Below are positions 7,086 to 14,775 of a stretch of DNA of 35,311 nt, one piece after another. Origin of the DNA: Streptomyces sp. MZ04 (GTDB lineage: Bacteria; Actinomycetota; Actinomycetes; Streptomycetales; Streptomycetaceae); NCBI RefSeq assembly GCF_004684775.1, contig NZ_SRIC01000053.1:1-35311 (forward strand), given 5' to 3'. Each line of letters opens with the position of its first letter. Position 1 is the stretch's first letter. The notes under the pieces are model-generated. The model did not search any database. It was not told where the DNA came from and saw only the letters and a program-made list of their open reading frames with translations. The translations under genes and the position numbers were made by a program.

Positions 7086-7817
7086 GTGGCGAGCGGTTGG
7101 ACGGCCGATCTGCTGCTCGGCGGCATCGTTCTACTCGGCGCTTCGGTGCAGTGGCTCACCGGCATGGGGTTCGCGCTCGTCGCGGTGCCCGCCCTGGTGC
7201 TGATCCTCGGCCCGGCCGAAGGCGTGGTCCTCGCCAACTGCGCAGGCTGTGCGATCAGCCTGGTCGGCCTCGCCGCGTCCTGGCGGCAGGTGCGCCCGTC
7301 CTCGATGGTCCCGCTGGTCGCGGCGGCCGTGTGCACGGTCCCCGCGGGCACCTGGGCGGCCCGTCGGCTGCCCGAGCCCATGCTGCTCGCCGGTATGGGG
7401 GCGCTGGTGAGCGTGGCGGTGCTGCTGGTGATGCGGGGCGTCCAGATGCCCGCCCTGCGCGGCAGGAAGGGGGCGCTTGCCGCGGGCGCGGCGGGCGGGT
7501 TCATGAACGCGTCGGCGGGTGTGGGTGGTCCGCCGGTCTCCCTGTACGCGGTCAACGCGGGCTGGACGGTGCGGGAGTTCGTGCCGAACGCGCAGTTCTA
7601 CGGCGTCGTGGTGAACGCGTTCTCCATCGCGGCCAACGGCCTGCCACGCCTTGCCGCACCCGTGTGGGGCCTGGCGGTGACCGCGATGGCGGTGGGCGCC
7701 GTGATCGGCAGGGTGATCGCGGCCCGGATGCCGGAGAACCGCGCCCGCCTCGTCGTGCTGCTGCTCGCCCTGGCAGGCGGGGTCACGACGCTCGGCAAGG
7801 GGCTCTGGGGGCTGTGA
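7086..7817 (+). CDS. TauE/SafE-family sulfite/organic anion exporter
   Basis: This 243-residue membrane protein has about eight hydrophobic segments and belongs to the TauE/SafE (DUF81) family, which moves sulfite, sulfoacetate or other small anions. The N-terminal signature LLGASVQWLTGMGFALVAVP and the mid-protein AAGGFMNASAGVGGPPVSLY loop are characteristic. The GTG at 7086 has a GAGGAG ribosome site 7 bases upstream, which fixes the start. The 160 bases upstream (6926-7085) hold no gene I can see. No sulfur-metabolism gene is adjacent except the sulfite-oxidase-like protein 5.6 kb away, so the substrate stays open. Confidence 0.9.
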   Translation: MASGWTADLLLGGIVLLGASVQWLTGMGFALVAVPALVLILGPAEGVVLANCAGCAISLVGLAASWRQVRPSSMVPLVAAAVCTVPAGTWAARRLPEPMLLAGMGALVSVAVLLVMRGVQMPALRGRKGALAAGAAGGFMNASAGVGGPPVSLYAVNAGWTVREFVPNAQFYGVVVNAFSIAANGLPRLAAPVWGLAVTAMAVGAVIGRVIAARMPENRARLVVLLLALAGGVTTLGKGLWGL

Positions 7818-7943
7818 TACGACCCCGATTCGGCCTCAATCCGGCCCCGTCCGGAGAGGAGGACGCGCCCGGCCACCCGCGCGCCATGGGGGTTCATCGG
7901 CCCGACGCGACGGCGCGCGGGCCCAGCGAGTGGAGGACCACTC

Positions 7944-8507
7944 ATGTCCCACTGCGTCAGTCTTTCGGTGGACTTCACCCAGGGCCTCAACGATGCCTGG
8001 TCCAAGGTCGCGCAGTTCGTGCCGCAGCTCATCGGCTTCCTGGTCGTCCTGGCCATCGGCGGGTTCATCTCGAAGATGATCGCGCGCGTCCTCGACCGGG
8101 TCCTTCGCAAGGTCGGCTCGGAGAAGCTCGCCGATCGCGCGGGCGCGTCCAAGCTCCTCGAGGGCTCCAAGTACGACATGACGGCGATCATCTGCAAGGT
8201 CGTCTCCTACACCCTGCTCCTGATCACGCCCCAGCTCGGCACCATCGTCTGGGCCTGCGTCGTCGCCCTCGGGGCCATCGCGGCCCTCGGTCGGGCGGGC
8301 ATCGCGACCTCGGTCACCCAGCCGGTGCTGTACGCGGCGCTCGCGGCCGGTGCCGGCATCATGATCGTCGGTGTGGGCGGCGGTCTCATCGGCCCGATGC
8401 GGCAGCGCTGGGAGCGCTGGCTCGACACGGCGGAGAAGGAGACGGCGAAGGCGCGCGGCAGCGTCAGCGCGTACCAGGCGGGCCGGGAGGACGCGCTCGC
8501 CAAATGA
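7944..8507 (+). CDS. MscS-type conserved TM-helix protein
   Basis: This 187-residue membrane protein has four predicted transmembrane segments: about residues 28-45, 85-105, 108-125 and 128-150. The first, PQLIGFLVVLAIGGFISKMI, followed by ARVLDRVLRKVG, matches the 'conserved TM helix' found in small mechanosensitive-channel-related proteins. It lacks the MscS beta domain, so gating is not proven. The ATG has a GGAGGA site about 6 bases upstream. It converges with uppP; the 109-base gap between them (8508-8616) shows no clear terminator or gene. Confidence 0.85.
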   Translation: MSHCVSLSVDFTQGLNDAWSKVAQFVPQLIGFLVVLAIGGFISKMIARVLDRVLRKVGSEKLADRAGASKLLEGSKYDMTAIICKVVSYTLLLITPQLGTIVWACVVALGAIAALGRAGIATSVTQPVLYAALAAGAGIMIVGVGGGLIGPMRQRWERWLDTAEKETAKARGSVSAYQAGREDALAK

Positions 8508-8616
8508 GCCCGGCGCCCCGCACCTCGAGCCGGTCCCGGATCTCAGCGACATGCTGGTCCACCGCGGCCGTGAATCCCGGTTCTTGGTCACAACGAAGGC
8601 CCCGCCAGGCCCCGCC

Positions 8617-9492
8617 TCACCCCGCCGATTCCCCCGCGTGCGGGCTGAGCGCGCCGGCGCCGACGAGGATGAACAGGAGGATGCCGAGCAGGATCCGGTA
8701 GTACACGAACGGCATGAAGGACTTCGTCGTAATGAACTTCATGAACCACGCGATCACCGCGTAGCCCACCACGAAGGCGATGATCGTCGCGAAGATCGTC
8801 GGGCCCCACGACACATGACCGCCCTCGCTCGCGTCCTTCAGCTCGAAGGCGCCGGAGGCCAGGACGGCCGGGATGGCGAGCAGGAACGAGTAGCGGGCCG
8901 CGGCCTCGCGGGTGTAGCCCATCAGGAGGCCGCCGCTGATCGTGGCGCCGGAGCGGGAGACGCCGGGGATGAGGGCCATGGCCTGGCAGACACCGAAGAT
9001 CAGGCCGTCACGTACGCTCAGCTCCTTGAGGCTCTTGCGTTCCTTCACGGCGCGGTGCTTGCCGCCGGTCTCGTCGCGGGCCGCGAGGCGGTCGGCGATG
9101 CCGAGGACGATGCCCATGACGATGAGCGTCGTGGCGATAAGCCGCAGATCGCGGAAGGGTCCCTCGATCTGGTCCTTGAACGTGACGCCGAGTACCCCGA
9201 TCGGGATCGAGCCGACGATGACGAGCCAGCCCATCTGAGCGTCGTGGTCGGAGCGCGGCACCTTGCCGAAGAGGGAGCCGAACCACGCCGTGATGATCCG
9301 GCCGATGTCCTTGCGGAAGTAGATCAGCACGGCGGCCTCGGTGCCGATCTGGGTGATCGCGGTGAACGCGGCCCCCGGATCGTGCCAGCCCGCGAACGCC
9401 GCGGTCAGCCGCAGATGCGCGCTGGACGAGATCGGGAGGAACTCGGTCAGTCCCTGGACGAGCCCGAGGATGAAGGATTCAAGCCAAGACAT
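8617..9492 (-). CDS. uppP: Undecaprenyl-diphosphate phosphatase
   Basis: This 291-residue BacA/UppP integral membrane enzyme dephosphorylates undecaprenyl pyrophosphate to recycle the lipid carrier of peptidoglycan synthesis; high levels confer bacitracin resistance. The two family motifs are present: EFLPISSSAHL at 17-27 with the catalytic Glu, and PGVSRSGAT at 176-184 with the essential Ser-Arg-Ser. About eight hydrophobic helices are visible and length is normal. ATG at 9492 was preferred to a TTG six codons upstream because MSWLES fits the family N terminus. Many Streptomyces encode more than one uppP, so this copy may be redundant. It stands alone on the minus strand. Confidence 0.95.
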   Translation of the reverse strand: MSWLESFILGLVQGLTEFLPISSSAHLRLTAAFAGWHDPGAAFTAITQIGTEAAVLIYFRKDIGRIITAWFGSLFGKVPRSDHDAQMGWLVIVGSIPIGVLGVTFKDQIEGPFRDLRLIATTLIVMGIVLGIADRLAARDETGGKHRAVKERKSLKELSVRDGLIFGVCQAMALIPGVSRSGATISGGLLMGYTREAAARYSFLLAIPAVLASGAFELKDASEGGHVSWGPTIFATIIAFVVGYAVIAWFMKFITTKSFMPFVYYRILLGILLFILVGAGALSPHAGESAG

Positions 9493-9577
9493 GGAAACTG
9501 CGCCGTCCAAGTACTGATCATTGGGCTGCGGGTGCGGTCACGTGCGTCAGGTGGAGATGGATGCGGGCGGTACATGA

Positions 9578-9600
9578 GCGAGGGGTGATCAAGCCCTCGC
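9578..9600 (-). terminator. Hairpin downstream of the HxlR gene
   Basis: A perfect 7-bp inverted repeat, GCGAGGG (9578-9584) and CCCTCGC (9594-9600), with a 9-base loop lies 25 bases past the regulator stop at 9626. There is no U-tract, as is common for streptomycete terminators. Confidence 0.5.
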
Positions 9601-9625
9601 CGTGGGGCAGCGTAGCGTCACTGGG

Positions 9626-10090
9626 TTAAGCGGCCGCCGTCGGACCCGTCGTCGTCCAGCCGGGGGCCTGCGGGTGCGCGGTGAGGTCGTCGTGGTGGAC
9701 GCGGTCCCCGCAGGCCTCGCAGGTCACGACCGGGAGCATCTCGTGGCCGCAGACGTGCTCGATGACCATCGGGCGGTCGTCGTCCCCGCGCAGGTGGCGG
9801 TCGCCCCAGGCCATCAGGGTCATCAGGACCGGTTCGAGCTCGAGGCCCGCCTGTGTGGGGCGGTACTGGAAGCGCTGCGGGCGTTCGCTGTAGGGGATCT
9901 TCTCCAGGACGCCCGCGTCCACCAGGCGGCGCAGGCGCGTGGCGAGGACGTCGCGCGGGGCGCCGATGTTGCGCACCAGCTGGTCGAAGCGTCCGTTGCC
10001 GAGGCAGACCTCGCGCAGGACGAGCAGGGAGTACTTCTCGCCGACGAGGGCGAGGGCGTCGGCGATCGAGCAGGGGCGCGCATCCTTCAT
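9626..10090 (-). CDS. HxlR-family winged-helix transcriptional regulator
   Basis: This 154-residue DNA-binding protein has the HxlR/DUF24 winged helix at about residues 7-100 (CSIADALALVGEKYSLLVLR, then RFDQLVRNIGAPRDVLATRL and the wing SERPQRFQYRPTQAG). The Cys7 before helix 1 is where YodB/HypR-type members sense thiol stress. The C-terminal tail contains HVCGHEMLPVVTCEACGD, a CxxH...CxxC-like cluster that might bind metal. Divergent to the thiolase gene, it probably controls it through the shared 144-base spacer. An AGTCTA (TAGACT on the coding strand) at 10097-10102, 6 bases before the ATG, suggests a leaderless transcript. Confidence 0.92.
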   Translation of the reverse strand: MKDARPCSIADALALVGEKYSLLVLREVCLGNGRFDQLVRNIGAPRDVLATRLRRLVDAGVLEKIPYSERPQRFQYRPTQAGLELEPVLMTLMAWGDRHLRGDDDRPMVIEHVCGHEMLPVVTCEACGDRVHHDDLTAHPQAPGWTTTGPTAAA

Positions 10091-10126
10091 GCGCGCAGTC
10101 TAGGGGGAGCGAAGGGGAGGGTTTGA

Positions 10127-10171
10127 ATTTCCAACTCGCGGGGCTATGGTGAGTTCAGATTTCCTACTCAC
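10127..10171. promoter_or_regulatory. Candidate HxlR operator between the divergent regulator and thiolase genes
   Basis: Two direct copies, ATTTCCAACTC (10127-10137) and ATTTCCTACTC (10159-10169), are 32 bases apart, about three helical turns. A perfect inverted repeat, GTGAGT (10149-10154) and ACTCAC (10166-10171), overlaps the second copy. AACTC (10133-10137) also pairs with GAGTT (10151-10155). The region is AT-richer than its surroundings. HxlR-family proteins bind paired sites of this size, so this is the likeliest target of the adjacent regulator. Confidence 0.5.
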
Positions 10172-10234
10172 TGGTAATCGCCCTGGGGGAGTGCCGTTGC
10201 GTGCCCCTCCACGGCGCCCTAGGAGGCCCGCACC

Positions 10235-11404
10235 ATGCGTGACGCCGTCATCGTCGAAGCCGTACGCACCCCGGTCGGCAAGGGCAAGCCCAACGGCTCC
10301 CTCGCCCATATCCACCCGGTCGAGCTCCTCGCCCACACCCTGCGCAGCCTCGTGGAGCGCAGCGGTGTCGACCCGGCCCGCATCGACGACGTGATCGGCG
10401 GCTGCGTCGACCAGGTCGCCGAGCAGGCCATGAACACCACCCGCTACGCCGTCCTGTCCGCCGGCTTCCCGGAGTCGGTGCCCGCCACCACCGTGGACCG
10501 CCAGTGCGGTTCCTCCCAGCAGGCCGTGCACTTCGCCGCCCAGGGGGTCATCTCAGGTGCGTACGACATGGCCGTCGCCTGCGGTGTGGAGTCGATGAGC
10601 CGCGTACCGATGTGGTCGAACGTCCCCGCGGGCGCCGACCCCTTCGGCCCCGGCGTCGCCGAGCGCTTCCCCGAAGGGCTCGTCCCGCAGGGCATCAGCG
10701 CCGAACTCATCGCCGCCAAGTGGTCCATCGGGCGTGAGCGGATGGACGCCTTCGCGACGACGTCGCACCAGCGCGCCGCGCGGGCCTGGGACCAGGGCCT
10801 CTTCGACGCGGAGGTCGCCCCGATCGAGGGCGTCACCCGCGACGAGTCCGTACGTCCGGCCACCACTCCGGAGATCCTCGCCGGTCTGAAGCCGGCTTAC
10901 GAAGACGCGGTTTTTGGTGAGCGCTTCCCGCAGATCGACTGGTCCGTCACTGCGGGCAACACCAGCCCGATCAATGACGGGGCGTCCGCCGTTCTCATCA
11001 CCACCAGCGAGAACGCGGCGCGGCTGGGGCTGCGCCCGCTGGCCCGGCTGCACAGTTTCGCCGTCACCGGGTCCGATCCGCTCCTCATGCTCACCGGCGT
11101 TCTGCCCGCCACCGAGAAGGTGCTGCGCAATGCCTCGTTGAGCCTTGACGACATCGACCTCTTCGAGGTCAACGAGGCGTTCGCGAGCGTCGTCCTCGCC
11201 TGGCTGCAGGAGACTGGCGTCGACCCGGAGAAGGTGAATGTGCACGGCGGCGCGATTTCGTTGGGGCATCCCTTGGGTGCGAGTGGTACGCGGCTCATGA
11301 CGACCCTGGTGCATGCCATGCGGGTCCGTGGCGCTCGCTTTGGGCTGCAGACCATGTGTGAGGCCGGGGGCCTTGCCAACGCCACCATTCTCGAAGCGTT
11401 GTAG
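10235..11404 (+). CDS. Acetyl-CoA C-acyltransferase (thiolase)
   Basis: This 389-residue thiolase interconverts acyl-CoA plus acetyl-CoA and 3-ketoacyl-CoA, in fatty-acid or steroid side-chain degradation or acetoacetyl-CoA formation. The acyl-accepting Cys91 lies in DRQCGSSQQ, the NEAF motif is present near 305, His345 lies in GGAISLGHPLGASG and the second catalytic Cys375 in CEAGGLANA. An AGGAGG site 9 bases upstream fixes the ATG. CEAGGLANA deviates from the CxGGGxG of biosynthetic PhaA/AtoB enzymes and is closer to degradative or steroid-type thiolases. It stands alone opposite an HxlR regulator, with no beta-oxidation partner nearby. Confidence 0.93.
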   Translation: MRDAVIVEAVRTPVGKGKPNGSLAHIHPVELLAHTLRSLVERSGVDPARIDDVIGGCVDQVAEQAMNTTRYAVLSAGFPESVPATTVDRQCGSSQQAVHFAAQGVISGAYDMAVACGVESMSRVPMWSNVPAGADPFGPGVAERFPEGLVPQGISAELIAAKWSIGRERMDAFATTSHQRAARAWDQGLFDAEVAPIEGVTRDESVRPATTPEILAGLKPAYEDAVFGERFPQIDWSVTAGNTSPINDGASAVLITTSENAARLGLRPLARLHSFAVTGSDPLLMLTGVLPATEKVLRNASLSLDDIDLFEVNEAFASVVLAWLQETGVDPEKVNVHGGAISLGHPLGASGTRLMTTLVHAMRVRGARFGLQTMCEAGGLANATILEAL

Positions 11405-11445
11405 CTCCGCTGGGGGGCGGTACTTCGTCTGGAGGTGCGTGGGGG

Positions 11446-11512
11446 CTGGTCGCGCTCACGCGGCGGAGCCGCACAATGTCACAGCCCCGCGCCCTTACGG
11501 GCGCAGGTGGTG
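11446..11512. repeat. Dispersed Streptomyces intergenic repeat with terminator hairpin
   Basis: The segment contains ggctggtcgcgc, a variable middle and a ccccgcgccc-ttac-gggcgc hairpin (stem GCGCCC 11489-11494 and GGGCGC 11499-11504). It resembles the element at 31518-31557 and a sequence frequently found at 3' ends of Streptomyces genes. It separates the convergent thiolase and VTT genes; the VTT stop codon lies in the hairpin loop. Confidence 0.6.
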
Positions 11513-12199
11513 GCGCTTGCGCCAGGCCACCAGTACTCCCGCCAACCCCGTCACCGCGATGAACCCCATCGCGATCAGGAAGGTGGGCGACGTGGGCGTC
11601 GACGCTCGGGCGCCTGCGATGACGTACGCCGCGGTGTTCGGGATCGAGCCCAGGGCCGTGGCGAGCAGGAACGGCAGCCAGCCCATGCGGGACACCGCCG
11701 CACAGTAGTTGGCGGCCGCGAACGGCACCCCGGGAAACAGCCGCACGGCGAGCATCGACCGGAAGCCGTGCCTGCTCAGCTGCCCGTCGGCCGCGTTCAG
11801 CCAGCGCCCCCGGAGCAGCGGGCGCAGCGCGTCCTGTCCCAGCATCCGGCCGAGGCCGAAGGCGATCCCCGCGCCGAGAACCGTCCCCGCGATCGCCGCC
11901 GCCAGCCCCGCCTGCGATCCGAACAGGGCGCCGGCCGCCAGATTGAGCAGGGGGCGCGGCACGAACGCCGCGGTGCACAGGCCGTACGCGGCGGCGAAGA
12001 CCAGCACGGCGGCGGCGCCGCCCAGCTGCCCGGGCCAGCCGTCGGAGAGCAGCCGCTGCGGCTCGAAGACCAGCACGCACGCCCCGGCCGCCACGAGCAG
12101 CCCCACCAGCAACGACAACCGCGACCACGGAGAGAGCAGGGCCCTCGCGCAGCGCACGGCGAGGCCCTGCGGGCGGGCGGCAGCGGCGGTGTCGAGCAT
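11495..12199 (-). CDS. TVP38/TMEM64-family (VTT domain) membrane protein
   Basis: This 234-residue protein has an N-terminal helix (about 27-47), a hydrophobic block and the SNARE-associated/VTT domain at about 60-205. The family core is seen as FVPRPLLNLAAGALFGSQAG, an inner GLGRMLG helix and the amphipathic RLFPGVPFAAANYCAAVSRM segment followed by IPNTAAYVIAG. Related DedA/VTT proteins flip lipid carriers or maintain envelope lipids, but the substrate of this branch is not established. It ends in a basic cytoplasmic tail (WRKRHHLRP). It diverges from the DNA alkylation repair gene with only about 50 bases between starts. Confidence 0.88.
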   Translation of the reverse strand: MLDTAAAARPQGLAVRCARALLSPWSRLSLLVGLLVAAGACVLVFEPQRLLSDGWPGQLGGAAAVLVFAAAYGLCTAAFVPRPLLNLAAGALFGSQAGLAAAIAGTVLGAGIAFGLGRMLGQDALRPLLRGRWLNAADGQLSRHGFRSMLAVRLFPGVPFAAANYCAAVSRMGWLPFLLATALGSIPNTAAYVIAGARASTPTSPTFLIAMGFIAVTGLAGVLVAWRKRHHLRP

Positions 12200-12248
12200 C
12201 CGGGGAGACTAACCGACTTAACGGTGTGATCGCCGTAGGGTGCGTCTC

Positions 12249-12965
12249 ATGAGCGTCACAGCCCAAGGCGTCACCATCCCGCGCAGCGGCCTGGCCGACA
12301 CCGTCATGGAGCGGCTCACCGCGACGTACCCGAAGGCGGCCGATCCGCGGCGGGCCGCGCAGACACAGGCGTACCTGAAAGACGTCGCACCCTTCCTGGG
12401 CGTGCCCGCGCCGCTGCGCCGCGAGCTGTCCCGCACCGTGCTCGCCGGGACCCCGCGCCCCGATGAGACGGACTGCACGGCGATCGCGCTGCGCTGCTGG
12501 GAGCTGCCGGAGCGCGAGTACGCCTACTTCGCCGTCGACTATCTGCGCCGCCACGTGAAGCGCCTCTCCTCCGGCTTCCTGCCCGTCGCGCGCCACCTGG
12601 TCACCACCGTCTCTTGGTGGGACACGGTCGACGCGCTCGCCGCGCACGTCGTCGGCGGCCTTGTCGCGGCCGACCCGCGGCTCCTCACGTCCGAGATGGA
12701 CAGCTGGATCGAGGACGACGACCTATGGGTGGCCCGTACCGCGCTCCTCCATCAGCTCCGCTACAAGGACGCCACCGACACCGAGCGTCTCTTCGCGTAC
12801 TGCCTGCGCCAGTGCGGGCACCCCGACTTCTTCATCCGCAAGGCCATCGGCTGGTGCCTGCGCGAGTACGCCAAGACCGACCCGGACGCGGTGCGCGGCT
12901 TCGTCGAGCGGGAGCGCGGCCGTCTGGCACCGCTCTCGGTGCGCGAGGCGCTGAAGAACCTCTGA
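12249..12965 (+). CDS. DNA alkylation repair protein (AlkD-like HEAT-repeat glycosylase)
   Basis: This 238-residue helical-repeat protein of the DNA_alkylation family excises N3/N7-alkylated purines. Matching motifs are YFAVDYLRRH, the SWWDTVDAL segment containing the DNA-contacting Trp/Asp of Bacillus AlkD, LWVARTALLHQLRYK with the second key Trp, and the FFIRKAIGWCLREYAKTDPD signature near the C terminus. ATG at 12249 was chosen over an in-frame GTG at 12240. A TAGGGT hexamer at 12236-12241, 7 bases before the ATG, and no good ribosome site suggest a leaderless message. A hairpin follows the stop. Confidence 0.92.
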   Translation: MSVTAQGVTIPRSGLADTVMERLTATYPKAADPRRAAQTQAYLKDVAPFLGVPAPLRRELSRTVLAGTPRPDETDCTAIALRCWELPEREYAYFAVDYLRRHVKRLSSGFLPVARHLVTTVSWWDTVDALAAHVVGGLVAADPRLLTSEMDSWIEDDDLWVARTALLHQLRYKDATDTERLFAYCLRQCGHPDFFIRKAIGWCLREYAKTDPDAVRGFVERERGRLAPLSVREALKNL

Positions 12966-12984
12966 CCGGCCCCAACTGCCGCCC

Positions 12985-13001
12985 GGCGAAAACCATTCGC
13001 C
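12985..13001 (+). terminator. Short hairpin after the DNA alkylation repair gene
   Basis: Perfect 6-bp stem GGCGAA (12985-12990) and TTCGCC (12996-13001) with a 5-base AACCA loop, 19 bases after the stop codon. No U-tract. Confidence 0.45.
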
Positions 13002-13032
13002 CCGCAGGGTCCGATCGGCGATGATCTGCGAC

Positions 13033-13137
13033 ATGTTCCGGTACGCCTTTCCCGCAGCTTCGACCGCAGTCGCGGTCGCTGCGAAGGCTGCCGTCTTCCT
13101 CTGCGCCGCACTTCCCGTCGACGGCGCCCGACGCTGA
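13033..13137 (+). CDS. Possible 34-residue leader peptide upstream of tuf3
   Basis: ATG at 13033 (or in-frame ATG at 13021) to TGA at 13135-13137 encodes a short peptide with a hydrophobic core (ASTAVAVAAKAAVFLCAALP) and an Arg-Arg end before the stop. Third-position GC is about 74%, below that of neighbouring genes but above random expectation for other frames. There is no convincing ribosome site; a GATGAT hexamer 7 bases before the ATG would allow a leaderless start. The stop codon overlaps the first arm of a 10-bp hairpin in the tuf3 leader, which is why a regulatory role is considered. It could equally be chance. Confidence 0.35.
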   Translation: MFRYAFPAASTAVAVAAKAAVFLCAALPVDGARR

Positions 13138-13196
13138 CCCTCCCCGGACACTCCGGCGGACCCCTTAGGGGGAGGGTCGGTTCGGCCCCGGGGTCC
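13136..13196 (+). promoter_or_regulatory. tuf3 5' leader with two mutually exclusive hairpins
   Basis: Stem A pairs GACCCTCCCC (13136-13145) with GGGGAGGGTC (13169-13178), a perfect 10 bp. Stem B pairs GGACCCC (13158-13164) with GGGGTCC (13190-13196), a perfect 7 bp. The 5' arm of B lies in the loop of A and its 3' arm lies outside, so they cannot form together except as a pseudoknot. The stop of the possible leader peptide touches arm A. Stem B ends 70 bases before the tuf3 start, which has its own AAGGA ribosome site. Confidence 0.45.
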
Positions 13197-13266
13197 CCGT
13201 CCCGAGCGCGTACGCGATGACGTGCGCCCAGGACTTCAGCCTTCGAGTTCCCCAGAAGGAACCGCC

Positions 13267-14460
13267 ATGTCCAAGACGGCTTACGTCCGCACGAAACCGC
13301 ACCTCAACATCGGCACGATGGGCCATGTCGACCACGGCAAGACCACCCTGACCGCCGCCATCACCAAGGTCCTCGCCGAGCGCGGCACCAGCACGTTCGT
13401 GCCCTTCGACCGCATCGACCGCGCCCCCGAGGAGGCGCAGCGCGGCATCACCATCAACATCGCGCACGTCGAGTACGAGACGGACACCCGCCACTACGCC
13501 CACGTGGACATGCCGGGCCACGCCGACTACGTAAAGAACATGGTCACCGGCGCCGCGCAGCTCGACGGCGCGATCCTCGTCGTCTCCGCGCTCGACGGGA
13601 TCATGCCGCAGACCGCCGAGCACGTCCTGCTCGCCCGCCAGGTCGGCGTCGACCACATCGTCGTCGCCCTCAACAAGGCCGACGCCGTCGACGACAGCGA
13701 GGACGCAGTGCTCACCGACCTCGTCGAGCTCGAGGTGCGCGAGCTGCTGAACGCGCACGGGTACGGAGGCGACTCCGTCCCCGTCGTACGCGTCTCGGGG
13801 CTGAAGGCGCTCGAGGGCGACCCGCGCTGGACCGCCGCCATCGAGGCGCTGCTCGACGCGGTGGACACCTATGTGCCCATGCCCGAGCGGTACGTCGACG
13901 CGCCCTTCCTGCTGCCCGTGGAGAACGTGCTCACCATCACCGGTCGCGGCACGGTCGTCACCGGCGCCGTCGAGCGCGGCACCATCAAGGTCGGCGACCG
14001 CGTCAGCGTCCTCGGCGGTCTCGGCGCGGACTCCGAGACGGTGGTCACCGGGCTCGAGACCTTCGGCAAGCCCATGGACAGCGCCCAGGCCGGCGACAAC
14101 GTCGCGCTGCTCCTGCGCGGGGTGCCCCGCGATGGGGTGCGCCGCGGCCACATCGTGGCGGCGCCCGGCAGCGTCACACCTGCGCGTCATTTCACCGCGC
14201 AGGTGTACGTCCTGTCGACGAAGGAGGGCGGCCGGCGTACGCCGATCGCCTCCGGCTACCGGCCGCAGTTCTACCTCCGCACCGCGGACGTGGTCGGTGA
14301 CGTCGACCTCGGCAAGGCCGCCGTCGCCCGGCCTGGTGACACCGTCACCATGACGGTCGAGCTCGGCCGTGACGTGCCCCTGGAGCCGGGACTCGGCTTC
14401 GCGATCCGCGAGGGCGGCCGCACCGTGGGCGCGGGCACCGTGACCGAGGTGCTCGCCTAG
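13267..14460 (+). CDS. tuf3: Elongation factor Tu, tuf3 type
   Basis: This 397-residue translation GTPase delivers aminoacyl-tRNA to the ribosome. GTPase motifs are G1 GHVDHGKT (19-26), switch I RGITIN (59-64), G3 DMPGH (81-85), G4 NKAD (136-139) and G5 SGLKAL; domains 2 and 3 are complete, ending with [13 protein letters not shown]. It differs from housekeeping EF-Tu in DMPGH instead of DCPGH, a shortened segment before switch I, SGLK instead of SALK, and His164 where E. coli has kirromycin-site Tyr160. These fit the divergent tuf3 of Streptomyces; EF-Tu3 of S. ramocissimus has been reported resistant to EF-Tu inhibitors. Start chosen at the [12 protein letters not shown] terminus with AAGGA upstream. 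A second, diverged tuf3 3' end lies at 21026-21388. Confidence 0.93.
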   Translation: MSKTAYVRTKPHLNIGTMGHVDHGKTTLTAAITKVLAERGTSTFVPFDRIDRAPEEAQRGITINIAHVEYETDTRHYAHVDMPGHADYVKNMVTGAAQLDGAILVVSALDGIMPQTAEHVLLARQVGVDHIVVALNKADAVDDSEDAVLTDLVELEVRELLNAHGYGGDSVPVVRVSGLKALEGDPRWTAAIEALLDAVDTYVPMPERYVDAPFLLPVENVLTITGRGTVVTGAVERGTIKVGDRVSVLGGLGADSETVVTGLETFGKPMDSAQAGDNVALLLRGVPRDGVRRGHIVAAPGSVTPARHFTAQVYVLSTKEGGRRTPIASGYRPQFYLRTADVVGDVDLGKAAVARPGDTVTMTVELGRDVPLEPGLGFAIREGGRTVGAGTVTEVLA

Positions 14461-14498
14461 GGAGCTGGCGGTCAGGATCCGGGGTCGTCTGTTCTCCG

Positions 14499-14552
14499 GG
14501 CCGGTGCCTGGTCTGCATGCGCTTCAGTACGTACGCAGACCAGGCACCGGCC
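14499..14552 (+). terminator. Strong hairpin terminator of tuf3
   Basis: A perfect 18-bp inverted repeat (14499-14516 and 14535-14552) encloses an 18-base loop and begins 38 bases after the tuf3 stop. There is no U-tract, but the stem is the longest perfect one I noticed in the window. It marks the left edge of the accessory block. Confidence 0.75.
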
Positions 14553-14775
14553 GTTCGGGCCGCGTGCTTCCTCAGAGTCGGCAGCCCACGCGGCCCCAGC
14601 GTGGTCTACTCCCAGCTGCACGGGGCGGGCGCGGTAGACGGCGACCGGACCGAACTCGCCGAGTGGCGCGGCGGCTACAGGGAGGGCGGTGCCGGCAAGG
14701 GGCACAGGCAGCAGAAGGATCTAGCGTGCGGGGGGCAACCCGTGGCAGTGAGCGGACGTGTGTGACGATCGCCGG
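14553..14775. other. Gene-poor segment after the tuf3 terminator
   Basis: A plus-strand frame from an ATG at 14517 (inside the terminator loop) to a stop near 14765 has high third-position GC and reads in part SVVYSQLHGAGAVDGDRTEL, so a gene fragment is possible. I recognise no family and see no ribosome site. No tRNA or integrase is visible here, although this is the left border of the island. Confidence 0.3.

Noticed and set aside
8508..8616. Minus-strand coding-like stretch between the TM-helix gene and uppP (GFTAAVDQHVAEIRDRLEV)
   Set aside because: It is short, has no start or stop fitting a gene and runs into both neighbours. It is probably chance in high-GC DNA.
11446..11512. Insertion sequence end
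   Set aside because: It matches the short dispersed intergenic repeat also seen at 31518 and has no transposase.
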